From Lachnospiraceae bacterium (GTDB taxonomy: Bacteria > Bacillota > Clostridia > Lachnospirales > Lachnospiraceae), in the NCBI GenBank assembly GCA_017446045.1, contig JAFSRP010000029.1:1-44300 (forward strand): a DNA stretch of 44,300 bases. The letters run 5' to 3'. Shown in pieces: positions 34,071 to 40,187 of this stretch. The first letter of the stretch is position 1, and every line of letters begins with the position of its first letter. The translations under genes and the position numbers were made by a program. The notes under the pieces are model-generated. The model had not been told where the DNA came from. It was given only the letters and a program-made list of their open reading frames with translations, and ran no database searches.

Positions 34071-34433
34071 ATGAAGATTCTGAAGTATTTGAAATCTCAT
34101 TCCATTCTCTCAGGTATACTGATCTTCGCAATATGGATCGGTGCTTTTGTCGCGGTCACAGGCAGGCTGGAAAGGGAAAGTGTCGGGGAGCAGAGAGAAG
34201 CATTGGAAATGGCGCTGGAACGGGACATTACTACCTGTTATGCGCTGGAGGGGCATTTTCCGCCGGATCTTCCATATCTGAGGGAACACTACGGGCTGAT
34301 GTATGACGAGACTTTGTTTTATGTAGATTATCGGCCGTACGGGTCTAATCTGCGTCCGTTTTATATCGTACTGGACAATGAGGAAGCAGACGGATACAGG
34401 CGTGAGCTGTTCCGGAAGGGAAGCAGGCCATGA
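34071..34433 (+). CDS. Small membrane protein of the pilus cassette
   Basis: 120 residues, not recognised as a named family. A single N-terminal helix (about residues 11-31, SILSGILIFAIWIGAFVAVTG) is followed by a soluble domain with RESVGEQREALEMALERDITTCYALEGHFPPDLPYLREHYG. The pattern of one helix, then a helical stretch and a small beta domain resembles a minor pilin, and the EGHFPPDLPYLREHYG segment resembles those of pseudopilin-type proteins, but there is no prepilin peptidase motif before the helix. It lies 28 bases after pilC and overlaps the next gene by 4 bases (ATGA). Confidence 0.65.
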   Translation: MKILKYLKSHSILSGILIFAIWIGAFVAVTGRLERESVGEQREALEMALERDITTCYALEGHFPPDLPYLREHYGLMYDETLFYVDYRPYGSNLRPFYIVLDNEEADGYRRELFRKGSRP

Positions 34434-34909
34434 GATATGGAACACAGAAACATTCTATAGATATACTGTTCATACTGTTGATCTTTGCCGGATTCCTGCT
34501 GACGGCGGTTTTGCTTGTCAGCATGGGGACCAGGGAATATCGCGGCATTGTGGAGACGATGCAGAAGAACAGCAGCCTGCGGACACCGCAGGCATATCTG
34601 ATGCAGGCGGTGCGCCAGAATAAAGATGAAGATGCGGTGCAGATCGAAGAGATCGACGGAGTGAGCACGCTCGCGATCCGCCGGGAGATCGGCGGGCTGC
34701 CGTATACGATGCGCATTTATGTATACAGGGAACAGCTCATGGAAATGCTCACACCGGAAGGAAACTATGATTTCACGCTGGCAGCGGGCACCAGGATCCT
34801 GCCTGTCCGCGGCCTCGAGCTCGAGGAGAGTACCGGAGGGGCGGTCATTGCCCGGATCACCGATGAGTACGGCAGGATCTCACACTGTCTGATCTCGGCA
34901 GAGCCCTGA
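34430..34909 (+). CDS. DUF4860-like membrane protein of the pilus cassette
   Basis: 159 residues. A short basic start (MRYGTQKHS) is followed by one helix (IDILFILLIFAGFLLTAVLLVSMG), then a helical and beta-rich outer domain with REYRGIVETMQKNSSLRTPQAYLMQAVRQNKDE and IRREIGGLPYTMRIYVYREQLMEML. This arrangement resembles DUF4860 proteins, which often sit next to pilin genes in Lachnospiraceae-type pilus loci. It is probably a minor component or pilus tip protein (inference). The gene overlaps the one before by 4 bases. The transcript probably ends at the hairpin at 34989-35014, inside the convergent gene. Confidence 0.68.
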   Translation: MRYGTQKHSIDILFILLIFAGFLLTAVLLVSMGTREYRGIVETMQKNSSLRTPQAYLMQAVRQNKDEDAVQIEEIDGVSTLAIRREIGGLPYTMRIYVYREQLMEMLTPEGNYDFTLAAGTRILPVRGLELEESTGGAVIARITDEYGRISHCLISAEP

Positions 34910-34919
34910 GCGAACTATA

Positions 34920-35348
34920 TTATTCTTTCATGAGATGCAGAGATTCATCAAGATCGTACTCTACCGTACTTTCCAGTTTTTCACTGATGACCCGGAACTC
35001 CGGGTCTTTTTTTTGTTCGGCGTCACTGTCCCGGGATGAGGACGGGGCAAAGACCACTGTCAGCTGCTGGGTGTCACCGGCGGGGTAATGCCGGGTGATC
35101 ATACCCCGGGAATCGGCATCGGAAAGCGGCCCGGCTGATGTATTGAGACGGGCAAGATCTTTTTGGGCTTCATTCCTCGCGCTGTAATAACGGATCACCT
35201 GCTCTTCATACTTATCGCTGAGGCGCAGGTCAGCCATGGCGCTCGTAAGGGATAGCGAAGCAAAGCTGACCAGGCACATGATGATCAGGAGGACGAGAAA
35301 GAGCGAGATCCCGCTGTTGAAACTGAGTTGGCGCTGCTTTCTGCTCAT
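34920..35348 (-). CDS. Pilin-like membrane protein (PilX-type minor component)
   Basis: 142 residues from the ATG at 35348-35346, with GAGGAG about 8 bases before it; the ATG overlaps the stop of the upstream gene (ATGA). SFNSGISLFLVLLIIMCLVSFASLSLTSA at residues 8-36 forms a single helix after a short basic start, as in PilX-like minor pilins. The region after it, DLRLSDKYEEQVIRYYSARNEAQKDLARL, is a helical extension, and the rest is polar. The 3' half of the gene holds a strong + strand terminator hairpin at 34989-35014. It is the last gene of the pilT operon. Confidence 0.62.
   Translation of the reverse strand: MSRKQRQLSFNSGISLFLVLLIIMCLVSFASLSLTSAMADLRLSDKYEEQVIRYYSARNEAQKDLARLNTSAGPLSDADSRGMITRHYPAGDTQQLTVVFAPSSSRDSDAEQKKDPEFRVISEKLESTVEYDLDESLHLMKE
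34989..35014 (+). terminator. Rho-independent terminator for the rightward pilus operon, inside a convergent gene
   Basis: A perfect 7-bp GC-rich stem (34989-34995 with 35000-35006, loop AACT) is followed by eight T residues. It lies 80 bases after the DUF4860-like stop and within the coding region of the reverse-strand gene at 34920-35348. Confidence 0.8.
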
Positions 35349-35815
35349 GGGCTTTTCTCCTCGCCGGGATAATCGCATACATCCAGACTGCAGATCTCCT
35401 CGCCGGATGCGGCGCTCACCAGGATGTGAAGCGTTGAGATCTCCGGGACGCCTGTTTCTGCCTTCTCCGTGCTGAGCTCGGTCCGGAACTCTCCGTCCTG
35501 CGAGATCAGTTCGGTATGGGAACCGTGGTCTTCGATGGTGTCCTCCGGGAACACCTGCCGTAATAGTTCGTCAAATGTTTTTTGGTCACCATCCGCAGCA
35601 AGGAAGCTCTCGGCACAGTTTTGTACGATAGTTACGGCCTCTGCCTTGATGCGGGCATTTTCGCTGATCCGGTGTGCGTGCAGAAACATCTGGATACATA
35701 CGACACCGGCTACAGCAAAAAATCCCACGGCGATAATGAGCTCCAGCAGAAAAAGAGAGGAAGCCGAGCCGCGGGAAGCAGAAGCATATGAAGATCTGGA
35801 GGATATGCTGCGCAT
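35345..35815 (-). CDS. Prepilin-like protein
   Basis: 156 residues from the ATG at 35815-35813, which lies 7 bases after the pilT stop; a longer open frame upstream overlaps pilT and is unlikely to be used. After a polar leader (MRSISSRSSYASASRG), the segment SASSLFLLELIIAVGFFAVAGVVCIQMFLHAHRIS has the layout of a type IV prepilin: a glycine, then a hydrophobic stretch with Glu near its start (LLELIIA). The cleavage context is not the classic G-F-T-L-I-E, so processing by a prepilin peptidase is plausible but not certain. Its tail has VQNCAESFLA and CSLDVCDYPG. It is probably a minor pilin. Confidence 0.68.
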   Translation of the reverse strand: MRSISSRSSYASASRGSASSLFLLELIIAVGFFAVAGVVCIQMFLHAHRISENARIKAEAVTIVQNCAESFLAADGDQKTFDELLRQVFPEDTIEDHGSHTELISQDGEFRTELSTEKAETGVPEISTLHILVSAASGEEICSLDVCDYPGEEKSP

Positions 35816-35822
35816 GAGACAG

Positions 35823-36926
35823 TTACCAACTGAAACGCCGTTCGGTGACAGCATCACCGCCGCCAAAACGAAGATCCAGGGCGGAAATATCCGCAGCGTA
35901 TTCCAGGGCAGTCGTCCGGCTGATGCGGCCTTCGCAGACAGCCTGGAACAGCGCTTCATCCATAGTGATCATGCCGGCCCTGCTGCTGGTCTGGATGATA
36001 CCCGGGATCTGGTGGATCTTGTTTTCGCGGATCAGGCTGCGGATCGCCGGGGTACAGTGCATGATCTCAAAGCATGCAGTACGCCCCTTGCCGTCCGCAC
36101 GCGGCAGCAACCGCTGGGATATGACGGATTCTGTGACCATGGAGAGCTGGGTGCGGATCTGGTCCTTCTGGTTCTCCGGAAATACATCGATGATGCGGTT
36201 GATAGTCGAGGCAGCGTCATTGGTGTGCAGGGACGAAAAGACGAGATGGCCCGTCTCCGCAGCGGTGATCGCAGTTGCGATCGTTTCCAGATCACGCATC
36301 TCACCGACCAGGATGACGTCTGGATCCTCGCGCAGCGCAGCCCGCAGCGCGGTGGCAAAGGATCTTGAATCCAGGCCGATCTCACGTTGATCCACGAGGG
36401 AACGGTCATGACGGTACAGATATTCGATCGGATCTTCCAGCGTCAGGACATGGCAGCAGCGGTTGAGATTGACCTGCTGGATAAGGGCGGCCAGAGTTGT
36501 GGATTTGCCGCTGCCGGTAGGCCCGGTGACCAGTACCAGACCGCTTTTCTTTTTATAAAGGTCAATGATCGTCTGAGGGATGCGAAGGTCAGCGGGATCA
36601 GGCACAGTCGTGTGCATGATCCGGATAGCAGCCGCGAAGGACCCGCGCTGTTTATAAACGTTGACACGAAAACGCCCCAGTTCGGGAATGCCGTAAGAGA
36701 GATCGGTCTCACCGTTTTCAAGCAGGGAAGTCATGTGATCTTCGTCAATGATACTGAACAGCAGCCTTTTAGTGTCATCAGGCATGAGCCGGGGCTGGTC
36801 CTTCATCGGGATGATCTGGTCATTAAGACGGACGACGGGCGGAGTCCCGACGGAAATATGGATATCTGAAGCGCCCATTTCCATGGCAAGAGCCAGAAAG
36901 TGTTTCAGCTGTGGATCGATTTGCAT
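35823..36926 (-). CDS. pilT: Type IV pilus retraction ATPase
   Basis: 367 residues from the ATG at 36926-36924, with AAGGAG 8 bases before it; the frame is open further upstream without a ribosome binding site. MGASDIHISVGTPPVVRLND begins the N-terminal PAS-like domain. Walker A is GPTGSGKS at residues 135-142, the Asp box LTLEDPIEY, Walker B DPDVILVGEMRD and the His box SSLHTNDA. Near the C-terminus AIRSLIRENKIHQ matches the AIRNLIRE motif special to PilT, which separates it from the extension motor PilB. It drives pilus retraction and twitching. The gene is first in a - strand operon with two pilin-like genes. Confidence 0.95.
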   Translation of the reverse strand: MQIDPQLKHFLALAMEMGASDIHISVGTPPVVRLNDQIIPMKDQPRLMPDDTKRLLFSIIDEDHMTSLLENGETDLSYGIPELGRFRVNVYKQRGSFAAAIRIMHTTVPDPADLRIPQTIIDLYKKKSGLVLVTGPTGSGKSTTLAALIQQVNLNRCCHVLTLEDPIEYLYRHDRSLVDQREIGLDSRSFATALRAALREDPDVILVGEMRDLETIATAITAAETGHLVFSSLHTNDAASTINRIIDVFPENQKDQIRTQLSMVTESVISQRLLPRADGKGRTACFEIMHCTPAIRSLIRENKIHQIPGIIQTSSRAGMITMDEALFQAVCEGRISRTTALEYAADISALDLRFGGGDAVTERRFSW

Positions 36927-37065
36927 AACCGGACTCCTTATGATATGATGGATGACAGGATCCGCGAAGAATGCGGTACGTATCAGCATTCGGATGTTAC
37001 GGCATTATTATAGCATAAATTGTTTCATGGAAGGAATGATTTCGTAAAGGAAGGAGACGGCGTTC

Positions 37066-37410
37066 ATGATCACTTTGGAAAAACTGCAGACATTTGGTGC
37101 GGATACGGGATCCGGGCTGGGAAGGTGGCTGGGACGTGAGGACTTTTATCTGCGTATGGTCGGAAAGGTGCTGTCTGATACGGCAGAGCCGCAGAAACTG
37201 AAAGAGGCCCTGGATGCGGGTGATGTAAAGACTGCATTCGAAAAGGCACACGCGTTGAAGGGAGTATACGGCAATCTGTCATTAACGCCGTTGTTTGAGC
37301 CTGTTTCGGAACTGACGGAGATCCTGCGTGCGGGCACCCTCGAAGGTGCGCAGGAATATTATGACGCATTCTATACAAAATACCAGGAGTTTCTGAAACT
37401 GGCAGAGTAA
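37066..37410 (+). CDS. Stand-alone Hpt phosphotransfer protein
   Basis: 114 residues, with GGAGA 8 bases before the ATG. It is a helical protein with the phosphotransfer motif FEKAHALKGVYGNLSL, where His62 is the likely phosphorylated residue. There is no kinase or receiver domain fused to it. Hpt proteins pass phosphate between hybrid kinases and response regulators, none of which is in the window. Its position beside pilT, on the other strand, may hint at control of pilus retraction, but that is only a suggestion. The frame ends at a strong bidirectional terminator. Confidence 0.85.
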   Translation: MITLEKLQTFGADTGSGLGRWLGREDFYLRMVGKVLSDTAEPQKLKEALDAGDVKTAFEKAHALKGVYGNLSLTPLFEPVSELTEILRAGTLEGAQEYYDAFYTKYQEFLKLAE

Positions 37411-37432
37411 TGCCCCGAACCACGGAATACAG

Positions 37433-37474
37433 AAAAAGCGTTGCCGACAGGCGGGACCTGCGGCAGCGCTTTTT
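37433..37474. terminator. Bidirectional terminator between hpt and butyrate kinase genes
   Basis: A 13-bp stem (37433-37445 with 37462-37474, one G-T pair) has A residues on its left edge and T residues on its right. It can end both the rightward Hpt transcript and the leftward butyrate kinase transcript. The rest of the gap 37411-37517 holds nothing recognisable. Confidence 0.85.
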
Positions 37475-37517
37475 GTATGGATCTGACAGACGGGCAGCAG
37501 CCGGGTACAGAAATGTA

Positions 37518-38687
37518 TCAGCCGTGGATAGGATCATCCGGTGCCAGGAAAGGCGCGGGATCATAGGTCTTGGCCGGCTCCTGTCCGCTCAATGCGCGAT
37601 AGGCACCTTTGGCAAGCGCGATCATTTCATACTCACCGGGATAGAGATACACCGGCGCCAGGAAGCCGGCGTATTCCTCGATCTTCTCGACCAGGAACTT
37701 GGAACGGGCGAGACCGCCTGTCAGGATGATGGCGTCCACCTGCCCCTTGAGGGCAATCGCATTTTCTCCGACGCTCTTGGAGATCTGATATGCCATGGCT
37801 TCCAGGACCAGCGCGGCAAACTCATCGGTCTGTGCGCGCTCTTCGATAACACGTACATCATCCGTACCGAAATAGCTCACGAGACCACCCTGGCCGATAC
37901 AGTGCTTGATCACTTCGGATTTGGTGTATTTCCCGCTGAAACACATATCGATCACATCGCCGAAGTTCATGGTGCCGGCACGGTTCGGTGAAAACGCGCC
38001 CTGGCCGTCGATGCAGTTGTTGACGTCGATACACTTTCCGTTCCTGTGGGCACCGATGCTGATACCGCCGCCCATGTGGACGACGATGACGCTGAGATCA
38101 TTGATGTCGAGATCCAGGTCTTTGGCAAGACGGCGGATCACTGCCTTCTGGTTCAGGGGGTGCCATTTGGCGTGACGGGAGAAGCCCTTGACGCCCGTGA
38201 TCTTGGCGACAGGAACCATTTCATCCACACAGACCGGGTCTACCGTGTAGGCCGGGATCCCGACCGAATCCGCGATCTCTTTGGCGATCACACCTCCGAG
38301 GTTGGAAGCATGCTCGCTCCACGGGTGCTTGAGATCCTCCACCATGCGTTCATCGATCAGATAAGTTCCGCTCTCGACCGGCTTCATGTATCCGCCGCGT
38401 CCTACGACCGCATCCAGGGTGTGGATATCGATATCTTCCTTTTCCAGTGTCTCAAGGATCGCCTTCTTGCGGTATTCAAGCTGATCCAGGGTCACATCGG
38501 AAAACTGCTTCAGATCTTCCGGATCATGGGACACGGTGAGGGTCTTGATACAGTAATTGTTTTGAAACAGGGCGATCTTCGTGGAGGTAGACCCCGGATT
38601 GATCACCAGGATGTTATAGAGCATATGGTCTCTCAGGCTGTTGTGCTTCTTACGGGCAGCGCTGCCGCTCTTTTTTGTATTCTTCAT
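37518..38687 (-). CDS. buk: Butyrate kinase
   Basis: 389 residues from the ATG at 38687, with AAGGAG 7 bases before it. The core begins at residue 22 with MLYNILVINPGSTSTKIALF, so this protein has a Lys/Arg-rich extension of about 21 residues compared with usual butyrate kinases. The family blocks VVGRGGYMKPVESGTYLID, SRHAKWHPLNQKAV, VVHMGGGISIGAHRNGKCIDVNN, GQGAFSPNRAG and AIILTGGLARSK identify it and separate it from acetate kinase. It interconverts butyryl phosphate and butyrate, making ATP. No phosphotransbutyrylase gene lies beside it, contrary to the usual ptb-buk pair. Branched-chain acyl kinases are close relatives. Confidence 0.93.
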   Translation of the reverse strand: MKNTKKSGSAARKKHNSLRDHMLYNILVINPGSTSTKIALFQNNYCIKTLTVSHDPEDLKQFSDVTLDQLEYRKKAILETLEKEDIDIHTLDAVVGRGGYMKPVESGTYLIDERMVEDLKHPWSEHASNLGGVIAKEIADSVGIPAYTVDPVCVDEMVPVAKITGVKGFSRHAKWHPLNQKAVIRRLAKDLDLDINDLSVIVVHMGGGISIGAHRNGKCIDVNNCIDGQGAFSPNRAGTMNFGDVIDMCFSGKYTKSEVIKHCIGQGGLVSYFGTDDVRVIEERAQTDEFAALVLEAMAYQISKSVGENAIALKGQVDAIILTGGLARSKFLVEKIEEYAGFLAPVYLYPGEYEMIALAKGAYRALSGQEPAKTYDPAPFLAPDDPIHG

Positions 38688-38743
38688 GATCGTGTCTCCT
38701 TCAGAAAAAACTGTGTGAGATCTGCGTCAGATACTTCATCTAA

Positions 38744-38772
38744 AGAGTACAACAAAAGGAGGAAAAAGTCAA
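38744..38772 (-). promoter_or_regulatory. Predicted promoter of the butyrate kinase gene
   Basis: On the reverse strand TTGACT (38772-38767) and TACTCT (38749-38744) are separated by 17 bases, about 57 bases upstream of the buk ATG. Confidence 0.55.
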
Positions 38773-38782
38773 TTTAATTTGC

Positions 38783-38799
38783 ATACAAAATATTTGTAT
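38783..38799. promoter_or_regulatory. 17-bp inverted repeat between buk and mntP
   Basis: ATACAAA and TTTGTAT flank a 3-base centre. The repeat lies 11 bases upstream of the buk -35 and overlaps a TATAAT (38797-38802) facing mntP. It has the form of an operator for a dimeric repressor; the regulator is unknown. Confidence 0.5.
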
Positions 38800-38836
38800 A
38801 ATAAACGATATGCCGGCCCTATAACTAATGTTGTTA

Positions 38837-38866
38837 TTGACTAACAAAGGGCTCATAAAGTAGTCT
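38837..38866 (+). promoter_or_regulatory. Possible promoter directly at the mntP start
   Basis: TTGACT (38837-38842) and TAGTCT (38861-38866) are 18 bases apart. The predicted start of transcription is at or next to the ATG at 38874, so this would give a leaderless message. A second -10 (TATAAT at 38797) further upstream is an alternative. Confidence 0.35.
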
Positions 38867-38873
38867 AAGAAAC

Positions 38874-39452
38874 ATGAATGCTGTTTATTTAATGATCATC
38901 AATGCTGTCGGTCTGGGTGTGGGACTTGCCATGGACGCATTTTCCGTATCCGCGGTCAATGCGCTTCATGAACCCCGCATGGACCGGGGTCGTATGTGTC
39001 TGATCGCCGGTACGTTTGCCGGATTCCAAATCGCGATGCCCCTCATCGGTTGGGTGTGTGTGCATACCATCGTCACTGTGTTTCAGTCGTTCCAGCGGTT
39101 TATCCCCTGGATCGCGCTGCTTCTGCTCCTTTATATCGGAGGGAAAATGCTGATGGAAGGACTGCGGGGCGGGCAGGATGAGGAGGAACATCCCGCCGTG
39201 AGCACCAGGGATCTGATAGCCCAGGGCGTGGCGACTTCTATCGATGCCTTATCAGTCGGGTTCGCGATCGCGGAACACCACGTTCTGACGGCGGTGGCCG
39301 AGTCTCTGATCATCGGGATCGTTACCTTCATCATCTGCATCGGAGGACTCCTGATCGGCAAGCGCTTTGGCACAAAGCTGTCCGGCAAAGCCTCAGTCCT
39401 TGGCGGAGTGATCCTGATCCTGATCGGGATCGAGATATTCATTCGGGGATAG
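38874..39452 (+). CDS. mntP: MntP-type manganese efflux pump
   Basis: 192 residues with six helices in two related halves. Each half has the conserved membrane acidic motif: GLAMDAFSVSAVNAL near residue 20 and GVATSIDALSVGFAI near residue 122. Other typical parts are GTFAGFQIAMPLIGW and LYIGGKMLMEG. MntP exports manganese to avoid toxicity. No ribosome binding site is seen before the ATG. The intergenic region is too short for a yybP-ykoY manganese riboswitch, so control would have to be by a protein repressor. The stop is 19 bases before the Nudix gene. Confidence 0.92.
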   Translation: MNAVYLMIINAVGLGVGLAMDAFSVSAVNALHEPRMDRGRMCLIAGTFAGFQIAMPLIGWVCVHTIVTVFQSFQRFIPWIALLLLLYIGGKMLMEGLRGGQDEEEHPAVSTRDLIAQGVATSIDALSVGFAIAEHHVLTAVAESLIIGIVTFIICIGGLLIGKRFGTKLSGKASVLGGVILILIGIEIFIRG

Positions 39453-39471
39453 TTGCCGCGGGAGGCACATT

Positions 39472-40035
39472 ATGAAGCTGAAAGAGATACGCAAGATCCT
39501 GGAGGGACGGTTCCTTACCAGGTATGATATCGTCTATGAAACGAAGAGCGGGCAGGAAAAGGTCTATGAGATGGTCGGACGCCCGAAGGAGATCAGGACG
39601 GAAGAGGAGCTGCAGAACCGATGGGCAGACTCCGTGATCATGGCACTGACGGATCTGTCCGGGGAGCACATTCTTCTGTGCCGGGAATTTCGCATGGCTA
39701 TGGATCACTGGGTCTATAACTTCCCCGGCGGACTGATCGATCCGGGAGAGGACATCCGGGAAAGCGCGGCCAGGGAGCTGGGCGAGGAGACCGGGCTTGT
39801 GCTGGCCCGCATTGACAGTGTCCTGGATCAGAGCGTCAATGCTGTCGGCCTTTCGAACGAAAAGGGTACGGTCGTGATCGGTGCCGCAGCCGGAGAGCTG
39901 CACCCGCATCCTACGTTTGATGAAGAGATCGAACCGGGATGGTATACGAGAGAAGAGGTCAGGGAACTTCTGAAGAAGGAACCTTTTGACGCCAGGACAC
40001 AGGCGTACTGTTACTGTTGGAGCTATGGGGACTGA
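39472..40035 (+). CDS. Nudix hydrolase, ADP-ribose pyrophosphatase type
   Basis: 187 residues, with GGGAGG before the ATG. The Nudix box GGLIDPGEDIRESAARELGEETGL lies around residues 85-108 and has every key residue of G-x5-E-x7-R-E-U-x-E-E-x-G-U. The N-terminal strand pair (RYDIVYETKSGQEKVYEMVGRP) and the length are typical of ADP-ribose or nucleoside-diphosphate-sugar hydrolases, but the substrate cannot be read with certainty. It lies 19 bases after mntP, likely co-transcribed, and is followed by a terminator. Confidence 0.9.
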   Translation: MKLKEIRKILEGRFLTRYDIVYETKSGQEKVYEMVGRPKEIRTEEELQNRWADSVIMALTDLSGEHILLCREFRMAMDHWVYNFPGGLIDPGEDIRESAARELGEETGLVLARIDSVLDQSVNAVGLSNEKGTVVIGAAAGELHPHPTFDEEIEPGWYTREEVRELLKKEPFDARTQAYCYCWSYGD

Positions 40036-40077
40036 ACATCCGTTTTTCGGGAATCGATTGCCAGGGAATATATAATT

Positions 40078-40107
40078 GACCGGTGGTATTGAAACCACCG
40101 GTCTTTT
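40078..40107 (+). terminator. Rho-independent terminator after the Nudix gene
   Basis: A perfect 10-bp stem (40078-40087 with 40094-40103) is followed by TTTTG. It is the end of the mntP-Nudix transcript. Confidence 0.8.
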
Positions 40108-40140
40108 GAAAAAGGGGCGGGTCATTGACCCGCCCCTCGT
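40107..40140 (-). terminator. Rho-independent terminator after the pyruvate phosphate dikinase gene
   Basis: On the reverse strand a GC-rich stem of up to 12 bp (40137-40126 with 40124-40113) is followed by T residues, 50 bases after the ppdK stop. The inner pairs must open to form a loop. Confidence 0.8.
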
Positions 40141-40187
40141 GTGAAATTCAGGTTTAAACCGGCTTCTTCGGAAGCCTGCCGCGATGC

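Noticed and set aside
35816-35959. A 48-residue N-terminal extension of the prepilin-like protein
   Set aside because: It overlaps pilT, lacks a ribosome binding site and would place polar sequence before the pilin leader.
37518-38687. Acetate kinase instead of butyrate kinase
   Set aside because: Blocks such as SRHAKWHPLNQKAV and GGGISIGAHRNGKCIDVNN belong to butyrate kinases; acetate kinase has H-R-V-V-H-G-G and other blocks that are missing.
38700-38873. A manganese riboswitch (yybP-ykoY) upstream of mntP
   Set aside because: I looked for the conserved stems and found none; the space holds two promoters and an inverted repeat only.
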